Part shown: positions 51,297 through 59,001 of the stretch, piece by piece | How positions within the stretch are numbered: the first letter of the stretch is position 1 | Layout of the letters: each line of letters starts with the position of its first letter | The notes under the pieces: generated by a model | Told to the model about the DNA's origin: nothing | What the model saw: only the letters and a program-made list of their open reading frames with translations | The model's database searches: none | Made by a program: the position numbers and the translations under genes | Source: an uncultured Prevotellaceae bacterium | GTDB lineage: Bacteria > Bacteroidota > Bacteroidia > Bacteroidales > Bacteroidaceae | DNA: 64,000 nt | Direction: 5' to 3' | NCBI GenBank assembly: GCA_900316585.1 | Contig: ONDM01000004.1 | Coordinates: forward strand, 62,001 to 126,000

Positions 51297-54200
51297 ATGA
51301 AAAGTAAATTTTTGGCATTGGTCACCATGTTCCTTATGAGCATGAGTGTGTATGCACAGAACATTACTGTTCGTGGTAATGTTACGTCGGAAGACGATGG
51401 TGGGCCTATCATCGGAGCCTCTATCTTAGTTCAGGGTACTAGCAATGGTACAGTGACTGACCTGGATGGTAACTTCATTCTTGAAAATGTGAAGTCTGGT
51501 TCAAACCTCATCGTTTCTTATGTTGGTATGAAGTCTAAGACTGTTAAGGCTGCTGCCAGGTTGAACATCAGTCTGAGTTCTGAGACTATGGCCCTGGAAG
51601 AGGTTGTTGTTACAGCTCTGGGTATTCAGCGTCAGGCAAAGGCTCTGGGTTATTCTACCGCTAAGGTAGATGCAGATCAGCTTAACTCTGCGAAGGGTTC
51701 TGATGCTTCTGCTGCATTGAGCGGTAAGGTTTCCGGTCTGGAAATCAGCCTGGGTTCAGCTGCGCTTGACCAGCAGACTACAGTTCAGTTGCGTGGTGCA
51801 CGTTCATTCAAGGGTAACAACGGTGCATTGTTGATTCTGGATGGCGTTCAGACTCCAATGAGTTTCTTGCAGACTATCAACCCTAACGATATTGATAACA
51901 TTTCTGTATTGAAGGGTGCATCTGCTGCCGCACTTTATGGTTCTGAGGCTGCTAACGGTGTATTGATTGTTACAACTAAGAATGGTGTTAAGGGTAAGCC
52001 ACAGTTTACTTATGCTTTTACTGCTACTGCCAATACCGTATCTTACTTGCCAAAGACTCAGACCCGTTTCGGTTCTGGTCACCGTCAGTCAGGTATGGGT
52101 AGCTGGACTTATGATCAGGAGAACTCTTACATGAGCCCTGAAAACCAGCAGTATGGTCCTGAGTTCGATGGTTTTGACTCTTATTCTGGTTGGTATCTGG
52201 ATGCTCTTGACGGAAAGATGCGTCAGATTCCTTATGGTTATGCAGGTGATGACTATTTGTCTGGTTATTATCAGACTGGTACTGATTTCCAGCACGATAT
52301 CAGCTATTCTTCTAGCGATGACCGTGGTTCTATGTATCTGTCTTACCAGCGTCTGGATAGGAAGTCTGTTACTCGTCATGATGAGAGTACACGTCAGACA
52401 GTTCGTTTCAACGGAAGCCGTAACTTTAAGTCATTGACAGTAGGTGGTAAGGTAACTTATTCTCATTCTACATTTGATATGAGTACTGCTAGCTCAGATG
52501 GTATTTATTATTTGATGCAGATTCCTGCTAACTACCGTGTAGGTGATTTTGTTGGATGGGATAAGGGTGATTTAGGAAATGGTGCATCTCCTAACGAGTA
52601 CTTCTCTGACTATTCTGAGAACCCATTCTTTACCTTGGATACCAACCGTCGTGAGACTCGTCAGGATCGTTTAGTAGGTTCTGTAGATATCAGCTTCCAG
52701 CCTTTGAAGTGGTTGAAGTTTACTGGACGTGCTGGTGTTAACTTGAATGTGAACCAGACTAACCGTATGACCTATGCATTCCACTACAGTGAAACTGCAC
52801 AGACTTACAAGTATAATGCTGGTTCTGACCAGTTGTCTACTTTTGCTACAGCATCTCAGTTGACTAGCAACTTCAACATGGACTTCATGGCACAGGCTAA
52901 TCACAAGTTCAATGAGGATTGGGAAATCAAGGGTCTGGTAGGTTATTCTATGCAGGATAATTACAATGAGTATAAGAATGTAAACGCTAATCAGTTGGCT
53001 ATTGATAACTTGTTCAACTTGTCTAACAAGTTGGGTGACTTGACTGCTCAGAACCGTTGGACTCGCAGCCGTAAGACTGGTTTGTTTGGTTCTGTAGATT
53101 TGAACTATAAGAATTTTGCCTTCATTCAGGTAACTGGCCGTAATGACTGGACTTCTCTGTTGGATCCAGCAAACCGTTCATTCTTCTATCCATCTGTAAA
53201 TACTTCTTTTGTATTCACCGATGCTTTCAAGTCTCTGAAGAGTGATGTAATGAACCACTGGAAGATGCGTGCATCTTGGGCAAAGGTAGGTACTGTAAAC
53301 CTGGAGCCATATAGATTGCAGACTTTGGCACAGGTAAATAGTGCATTCCCTTATGGTACTCAGACTGCATATCGTTTGGATACCTCTTTGTTCTCAAAGG
53401 ATCTTAAGCCAGAGTTCACCAACGAGTTTGAGGTTGGTACTGAGTTCGGCTTCTTCAATAACCGTATTACCTTTGAGGCTGCTGCATATATTCAGCGTAC
53501 TACAAACCAGACAGTTCCTGTATCTATTGCTACTTCTACTGGTTTCAGCTCACGTTATATTAATGCAGGTACCATGGAAGGTAAGGGTCTGGAGTTCGAC
53601 TTGCGCATCAATCCTATTGTTAAGGTGGGTAACTTCAGCTTCAATTTGGGTATGAATGCTACATTCGTAAAGACTACTGTTATCGAATTGGCTGATGATT
53701 CTCCAGAGTTGAATATTGAAAGCAACATTGGTGGTAATTCTTCTTATGGTATCTACGCCATAAAGGGTAAGGCCTTCCCACAAATCAAGGCCCAGGACTG
53801 GGCACGTGATCCTCAGGGCCGTGTAATTGTAGACAAGAACACTGGTTTGCCACAGGCTGGTAATTTCATAGAGTGTGGTACTACTGCTCCAACCGTTCGT
53901 TTGGGTATTACTCCTAGCTTCCGCTATAAGAACTGGCGTCTGAACGCAACCTTCGATTATCGTGGTGGTCATGTATTCTACAGCGGTCTGGAAATGTCTA
54001 ACTGCTTTACCGGTTCATCATACTTGAGTTCTATCGCTGGTCGTCAGCGTACCGTATTCCCTAACTCTGTATATGTGGATGACAATGGTAACTATGTAGA
54101 AAATACCAATATTACTATTAATGCTGGTGATGATGGTTGGTGGAACGGTCAGTTCAGGCTGAGCTATGCAAACCAGGTATACAGTGCTGCAACTTGGCGT

Positions 54201-54470
54201 CTGCGTGAGTTGTCTCTGAACTATGAATTCCCTAAGAAACTTATCAATAAGATTGGTTTCATCCAGAATATCTCTACTAGCCTGGTAGGTCGTAACTTGT
54301 TTATGTGGCGTCCTAAGACCAATATCTTCAGTGATCCTGAATTCTCTACAAATGGTGGTAACTCTAACATTGCTGCTACTCAGTATAACAGTAATGCACG
54401 TGGTACTCAAGGTGGTGGTCAGTCTGCAGGTTATCGTAGCTTCGGTTTCAACGTAGTTGTAACATTCTAA
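51297..54470 (+). CDS. SusC/RagA-like TonB-linked outer-membrane transporter
   Basis: 1057 residues with a signal peptide (MKSKFLALVTMFLMSMSVYAQ). A carboxypeptidase-regulatory-like domain (about 23-100) precedes the SusC-type linker ALEEVVVTALGI, the plug (about 110-230, VQLRGARSFKGNNGALLILDGVQTP) and a large barrel ending in VVTF. SusC-like proteins import glycan or peptide pieces across the outer membrane together with the SusD lipoprotein, here encoded 19 bp downstream. No carbohydrate enzyme, sigma factor or hybrid sensor adjoins, so the substrate is open. Codon use is T-rich compared with the GC-rich first third of the window. Confidence 0.96.
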   Translation: MKSKFLALVTMFLMSMSVYAQNITVRGNVTSEDDGGPIIGASILVQGTSNGTVTDLDGNFILENVKSGSNLIVSYVGMKSKTVKAAARLNISLSSETMALEEVVVTALGIQRQAKALGYSTAKVDADQLNSAKGSDASAALSGKVSGLEISLGSAALDQQTTVQLRGARSFKGNNGALLILDGVQTPMSFLQTINPNDIDNISVLKGASAAALYGSEAANGVLIVTTKNGVKGKPQFTYAFTATANTVSYLPKTQTRFGSGHRQSGMGSWTYDQENSYMSPENQQYGPEFDGFDSYSGWYLDALDGKMRQIPYGYAGDDYLSGYYQTGTDFQHDISYSSSDDRGSMYLSYQRLDRKSVTRHDESTRQTVRFNGSRNFKSLTVGGKVTYSHSTFDMSTASSDGIYYLMQIPANYRVGDFVGWDKGDLGNGASPNEYFSDYSENPFFTLDTNRRETRQDRLVGSVDISFQPLKWLKFTGRAGVNLNVNQTNRMTYAFHYSETAQTYKYNAGSDQLSTFATASQLTSNFNMDFMAQANHKFNEDWEIKGLVGYSMQDNYNEYKNVNANQLAIDNLFNLSNKLGDLTAQNRWTRSRKTGLFGSVDLNYKNFAFIQVTGRNDWTSLLDPANRSFFYPSVNTSFVFTDAFKSLKSDVMNHWKMRASWAKVGTVNLEPYRLQTLAQVNSAFPYGTQTAYRLDTSLFSKDLKPEFTNEFEVGTEFGFFNNRITFEAAAYIQRTTNQTVPVSIATSTGFSSRYINAGTMEGKGLEFDLRINPIVKVGNFSFNLGMNATFVKTTVIELADDSPELNIESNIGGNSSYGIYAIKGKAFPQIKAQDWARDPQGRVIVDKNTGLPQAGNFIECGTTAPTVRLGITPSFRYKNWRLNATFDYRGGHVFYSGLEMSNCFTGSSYLSSIAGRQRTVFPNSVYVDDNGNYVENTNITINAGDDGWWNGQFRLSYANQVYSAATWRLRELSLNYEFPKKLINKIGFIQNISTSLVGRNLFMWRPKTNIFSDPEFSTNGGNSNIAATQYNSNARGTQGGGQSAGYRSFGFNVVVTF

Positions 54471-54489
54471 TGGTAAGGAGGATAAAAAG

Positions 54490-56232
54490 ATGAAGACAAA
54501 GAATTTATTATATGTTGCTGGTTTAAGTGTAGCGTTGACTAGTTGTTCTGATTGGTTGGACGTGAACGAAACCCCCAATAATGCTACAAAAGAAAACGTT
54601 TCTGCAGAGCTGTTGCTTACCAGTGTAGAAAATGATATTGCTGGCGACCGAGCTGGTTATTCTGCTACAACAGGTTCAACCATCAGTTTCTATAACTGGT
54701 CTCAGATGTTCACCAAATCTGGTGACTACTCCGGTAACTATGTATACCTGAACGGAAACGTTGTTAATGGTACTTTCAACCCACACTGGCAGTATCGTTA
54801 TTCTCGAATTGCTGCTATCCGTGAGATCAAGGACAAGGCAGTAACTGCAGAATTAAAGGGTCTGCTGGGTATTGCTCAGGTTTTGGAGTGTATTGAATTC
54901 CGTGAGTTGGTAGACTTGTTTGGCGATGTTCCTTTCAGCGAAGGTGGTCTGGGTGCAGATAATCTGACTCCAACCTACGACAAGGCTGAGGATATCTACA
55001 AGGCTCTTTGTGCTCAGATTATTGAGGCCGAGCAGAACATCGAGAACGGTGCTATGGGTAATATCTCTAATGCAGATATCTATTTCGGCGGTAATAAATC
55101 ACAGTGGCTTAAGTATGCAAAGTCTATCGAATTGACTCTGTTGATGCGTATTTCTAATGTTGCTCTGTTTGATCAGGTAAATGGTAAGGCCCGTCTGGCA
55201 GCTATTGTTGATGGTTTGATTGATACTGATGCTACTTGCAATCCTGGTTACTATGTAGGTTCTGGTAAGATGAATCCTCAGATGTACTTGTGGGGTCATA
55301 CTTATACTTGGAATGGTAGCTATGCAGGTAAACGTACCAGCAACCGTTCTTCTTTCCGTAGCCAGTATGATCCTACTGAGGAGCTGGTAAAGTTTATGCG
55401 TGATACCAAGAACCCATTGATACGTGTATATTTCGATCCACGTGAGAAGAATGTAGACCAGCCAGCCTATGGTAAGCCATCTGAATTCTATGGTGAGAAC
55501 TATTGGTACATTGGTATCCCTTACGGTGTTCAGACTCCTATGCAGCGTGCACAGGTTTCACTGGTAGGTGAAGGAGCCTATGGTGATGGTAGCTGGGATT
55601 TTGAGACAGGTGCATCTAAGGATCTGGTAATGTATCCAGTTTGCATTGCTAAGTTCTATTTGGCTGAGGCTGCACTTCGTGGCTTGATTGCTGGTGGTGA
55701 TGACTTGGCAAGAGCTTACTATGAGGAAGGTGTGAAGCTGATGTTTGAGCAGCACGATTTGGCATTGCATGCTGCTAATCCTTATAATGGTGCATTGGCT
55801 CCTATCCCTGGTACTGCTGGAGATGGTTCTGCTGCAAAAGCTGCTGCTGAGTTCCTGGCACAGACAGAAGACTATGGTTTCCTGGTTAACTGGGATTTGA
55901 TGACAAGCAACGAGCAGAAGTTAGAGGCTATTATGACTCAGAAGTGGTTGGGTTACTACCTGATTGACCCTCTGGAGGCATGGTCAGAGATTCGTCGTAC
56001 TGACTATCCAAGTTGGTTGCACTCTTCTTGGCAGTGGTCTTTGGGTGAGCACAAGATGCCTGCACGTGTATTGTATCCAGAGTCAGAAAAGAAGTTGAAC
56101 AATGTTAATTTCACAGCTAATGAGAAGAAGGATGTCATGAATGATCTGATCTTCTGGGATACTAAGAACCCGGAACGTAAGCAGCCAGGTGACTACTTGA
56201 ATTCTGCATTTGCAAACGGTTACGAAAAATAA
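54490..56232 (+). CDS. SusD/RagB-like nutrient-binding lipoprotein
   Basis: 580 residues with a lipoprotein signal (lipobox LTSC, Cys19). The start of the mature protein, DWLDVNETPNNATKENVSAELLLTSVEN, and the length fit the SusD-like_2 branch (PF12771 type), which is paired with SusC-like receptors of the group encoded upstream. It would cap the SusC barrel at the cell surface and bind the substrate. It is preceded by GGTAAGGAGG, a strong ribosome-binding site, which is uncommon in this phylum. Confidence 0.94.
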   Translation: MKTKNLLYVAGLSVALTSCSDWLDVNETPNNATKENVSAELLLTSVENDIAGDRAGYSATTGSTISFYNWSQMFTKSGDYSGNYVYLNGNVVNGTFNPHWQYRYSRIAAIREIKDKAVTAELKGLLGIAQVLECIEFRELVDLFGDVPFSEGGLGADNLTPTYDKAEDIYKALCAQIIEAEQNIENGAMGNISNADIYFGGNKSQWLKYAKSIELTLLMRISNVALFDQVNGKARLAAIVDGLIDTDATCNPGYYVGSGKMNPQMYLWGHTYTWNGSYAGKRTSNRSSFRSQYDPTEELVKFMRDTKNPLIRVYFDPREKNVDQPAYGKPSEFYGENYWYIGIPYGVQTPMQRAQVSLVGEGAYGDGSWDFETGASKDLVMYPVCIAKFYLAEAALRGLIAGGDDLARAYYEEGVKLMFEQHDLALHAANPYNGALAPIPGTAGDGSAAKAAAEFLAQTEDYGFLVNWDLMTSNEQKLEAIMTQKWLGYYLIDPLEAWSEIRRTDYPSWLHSSWQWSLGEHKMPARVLYPESEKKLNNVNFTANEKKDVMNDLIFWDTKNPERKQPGDYLNSAFANGYEK

Positions 56233-56242
56233 TTATTGACGT

Positions 56243-56833
56243 ATGAAAAAGATTTTATCATTTATATTTTGTGCAGTTGCTCTTTTGTCAACTACTTCTT
56301 GTCTGAAAGATGACTATTTGTATGATTATGACAATCAGAAGGCAGTAATTGAGTTCATGACAGAGACAAAAGCTTCTACAATCAACTGCAAGAACATGAA
56401 GGGTGTAGGTGCAGCTTACGTTAACTACTCTATCTCCGATGCTAAGAACATTACTGAGGATATTCATGTAACTGTTTCTTTGGATGAGAGTTTGATTGCT
56501 GGCAATTTATTACCTGCAGTGGCATATAAGCTGAGAATTCACACTATGGCTAGTGACACTTATGCTAGTTTCCCAGCTGACGCTGTTATTCCAGCTTATG
56601 CAAAGTTGCCTGACCGCCGTCCTAATACTGACCCTAGTAACCCAACTGAGAATGTTCAGTTGTATGAGGCTAATCGTCAGAGTGTTGCTCTGGTTGTAGA
56701 AATTGATGCAGAAGCAGCTGGTATCGAGACTGGTACTTACTACTTGCCATTGCGTATTACAAGTGTTAGTCCAAATGTTGCTCCTATCAGTGGAAACTTT
56801 GGCTATCAGATTATTACTGTTAATGTACAGTAA
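56243..56833 (+). CDS. surface lipoprotein, DUF1735-like
   Basis: 196 residues with a lipoprotein signal (lipobox TTSC, Cys20). The mature part is one beta-sandwich-like domain (VIEFMTETKASTINCKNM, then VTVSLDESLIAGNL, then YYLPLRITSVS) with the pattern of DUF1735 domains, which form the N-terminal part of many surface glycan-binding proteins in SusCD operons. Usually a second binding or catalytic domain follows; here the protein ends after one domain. It lies 10 bp after the SusD stop. Confidence 0.8.
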   Translation: MKKILSFIFCAVALLSTTSCLKDDYLYDYDNQKAVIEFMTETKASTINCKNMKGVGAAYVNYSISDAKNITEDIHVTVSLDESLIAGNLLPAVAYKLRIHTMASDTYASFPADAVIPAYAKLPDRRPNTDPSNPTENVQLYEANRQSVALVVEIDAEAAGIETGTYYLPLRITSVSPNVAPISGNFGYQIITVNVQ

Positions 56834-56884
56834 TCGTATTATACATTAGAATTCTTTTTTCAAAAGAATATAATGTGCCTCTCG

Positions 56885-56926
56885 AAGGGGATCGTACCAA
56901 GGCGTTGGTAGCGATCCCCTTTTTTT
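56885..56926 (+). terminator. terminator of the SusC/SusD operon
   Basis: GGGGATCG (56887-56894) pairs with CGATCCCC (56912-56919), the inner TACCAA pairs with TTGGTA around GGCG, and seven T follow. Confidence 0.85.
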
Positions 56927-56945
56927 ACTGCAATGCGCAACGGTC

Positions 56946-56983
56946 ACAAAAAAATGGAGGTAAACTCTAAGTCTACCTCCATT
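56946..56983 (-). terminator. terminator of the M28 peptidase gene
   Basis: AATGGAGGTA (56953-56962) pairs with TACCTCCATT (56974-56983); on the minus strand a T-run follows. Confidence 0.75.
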
Positions 56984-57004
56984 ATATTATAGATATAATT
57001 TATA

Positions 57005-58576
57005 TTATCTCTGACTTGCTGCAGCAGCTGCAGGATAACCAGGTTTAACAGGAATGCGATTTGCATCGTTTGCTGCGCTCAGAGCAATTGTAGCAACGAT
57101 TGCTGCATCAACCTTCAGGTCGTCCAATGACAAGCGTTCCCAGGTATCCATATTGGTGTGATAAGTACGGTCGTACTCCAACTCATCTTGAATAAACTGG
57201 AATGATGGTAAACCTACACGGTCGAAAGTAACGTGGTCTGTAGAGCCTGTAGTACGTGGAGAAAGGGTCTTGAAGCCTAATGGCTCGATAGGAGCTTTCC
57301 AAGCCTCGAAGAAAGGCTTAGCTAGGTCATTCTGCTCCATATAGATACCACGGAAACGGCCAGATCCATTATCCATATTCAAGTATAGAGCAAACTTGTC
57401 ATATCCAGGTAAAGTCTTCTTGTTCTTAGCATCGTAGAGATAATTCTGTAAGTAACCACGAGAACCGTAAAGACCCTGCTCTTCACCACCCCAAAGAGCG
57501 ATACGGATAGTACGCTTAGGCTGAACTCCCAGAGCCTTCAGGATACGCATAGCTTCCATCATAACGATACAACCAGATGAGTTATCTGCACCACCTGTAC
57601 CACTGTGCCAAGAATCCAAGTGTGCACCAATCAGTACAATTTCATTCTTCAACTTAGGGTCAGTTCCAGGAATTTCTGCAACAACATTATTGATCTTCTG
57701 GTTATCTGTAAACTTATTCTTGATTTCCAGTTCCATTTCTACCTTTTCACCCATCTTGATCAAGCGAGCCATTCGGCCACCATCCTCTAGTGGAAGGGTG
57801 AACTCTGGTGCTGGCTCTGGATCACCTACCTTATACTGAGCTCCACCACCGGTAGTTACATTGAAAGTTCCACGGGTATTAACGATTGCTAGAACACCTT
57901 CGTTCTTTAGCATCTGAGTGAATTTCTGCTGCAATTCACGCATCTTCATCATCTGCTCACGACTAATAGTAGTTACTGGAAAACCAGAGGTACGACGATA
58001 GTTGTGACGACCTGGACGAGGATCTGTTTCAAGGTTTGCCAATTCCTCATCGGTATAACGATAAGCTAAAGGACCAAATGAAATGGTGTATTGCTGAGTT
58101 ACAGGCATCAGGACAATCTTGCCAGCTAACTTGCCACGATACTTCTCCAGGTCAGCTTCAGACTGAATCTGGTCTACTAATACTACTTCACCCTTTACAA
58201 GACCCTTTGTACTACCGGTCCATGCTTTGGGGTTAGCAGCGAAACTGCAATAATAGGGTGCAGTCATAGCAACATAATTCTTCTCGCTATCCCAGCCACC
58301 CTTTGCAAAGTCTGTTGCAAATTCTGAACGAGGGTTAGAAAGACCATACTCTGCCAACTTCTTTACTACCAGCTGCTCTGAACGAACCTTCATTTCAGAA
58401 GCAGCCAGACGAGGACCCAGCAAGTCTGTCATGTACTGTGATAATTGATCGATACTAGAATTGGCGAAAGCCTCATTCTTAATTCTGAAAGCCATTTCCT
58501 CAGAAATAGCAGTCTGTGCTTGTGCTGTACCAAGGGATAATAAACCGCATGCTGCAGCTAAAAGATACTCTCTCAT
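57005..58576 (-). CDS. M28 family zinc aminopeptidase
   Basis: 523 residues with a signal peptide (MREYLLAAACGLLSLGTAQAQ). A PA-like insert lies at about 130-280 and the M28 catalytic domain at about 295-505. Zinc-site motifs are visible: LIGAHLDSWHSGTGGADNSSGC (His and bridging Asp), WGGEEQGLYGSRGY (catalytic Glu pair), YLNMDNGSG and TGSTDHVTF. Periplasmic enzymes of this type trim peptides from the N-terminus. The promoter at 58680 implies a leader of about 98 nt. It is monocistronic. Confidence 0.94.
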   Translation of the reverse strand: MREYLLAAACGLLSLGTAQAQTAISEEMAFRIKNEAFANSSIDQLSQYMTDLLGPRLAASEMKVRSEQLVVKKLAEYGLSNPRSEFATDFAKGGWDSEKNYVAMTAPYYCSFAANPKAWTGSTKGLVKGEVVLVDQIQSEADLEKYRGKLAGKIVLMPVTQQYTISFGPLAYRYTDEELANLETDPRPGRHNYRRTSGFPVTTISREQMMKMRELQQKFTQMLKNEGVLAIVNTRGTFNVTTGGGAQYKVGDPEPAPEFTLPLEDGGRMARLIKMGEKVEMELEIKNKFTDNQKINNVVAEIPGTDPKLKNEIVLIGAHLDSWHSGTGGADNSSGCIVMMEAMRILKALGVQPKRTIRIALWGGEEQGLYGSRGYLQNYLYDAKNKKTLPGYDKFALYLNMDNGSGRFRGIYMEQNDLAKPFFEAWKAPIEPLGFKTLSPRTTGSTDHVTFDRVGLPSFQFIQDELEYDRTYHTNMDTWERLSLDDLKVDAAIVATIALSAANDANRIPVKPGYPAAAAASQR

Positions 58577-58679
58577 AATTTGTAATACTATAATATAAAA
58601 ATAAATCTCGTATGGGTTTTCTTGCTTACAAAAAGAAACAAATGCAAGAAAGATAGCTTACACTTAGCAAACTATTTGG

Positions 58680-58687
58680 CAAAAGTA
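58680..58687 (-). promoter_or_regulatory. -7 promoter element of the M28 peptidase gene
   Basis: Minus-strand TACTTTTG, 104 bp upstream of the ATG at 58576. Confidence 0.45.
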
Positions 58688-58894
58688 ATGGTTTTTCTTT
58701 TAAATTGTTCATTTTTAGAGGTAAAATTTAACAAACTGGCTAAATATTAGTAAATAATGCATGAAAAATGTATTCTCATAGACTATTCTGTTTCTGTGTG
58801 CTATTATACATACTTTTTTATAAGTGGCTTGTTCTTGTTTTATCCTATTATTTCTATATTTTTTGCATCTAAATAATCAATAACATATAAATAT

Positions 58895-58980
58895 GGAGAA
58901 AAAAATGCTTTAGAACGCTCTTTGGAGAAGGAAAAGAAAAGGGGTGAGGAAATCTTTACAAGATCCTCACCCCTTTTTTT
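58895..58980 (-). terminator. ppdK terminator formed by the interspersed repeat, copy B
   Basis: GGGGTGAGGA (58941-58950) pairs perfectly with TCCTCACCCC (58964-58973), extended by AAAA/TTTT; on the minus strand a T-rich tract follows, fitting ppdK. Bases 58913-58967 match copy A at 50610-50664 in 48 of 55 positions, and the preceding GGAGAAAAAAATGC resembles one unit of the tandem repeat at 50542-50608. Confidence 0.75.
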
Positions 58981-59001
58981 ATATTAGCTTTTAGCTCTAG
59001 A

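Larger units (their letters stand above)
58577..59001. other. intergenic region between M28 and ppdK genes
   Basis: 425 bp without a gene. It holds the M28 promoter (58680-58687), an AT-rich stretch of about 200 bp with nothing I recognise, and the repeat/terminator block (58895-58980). Confidence 0.6.
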
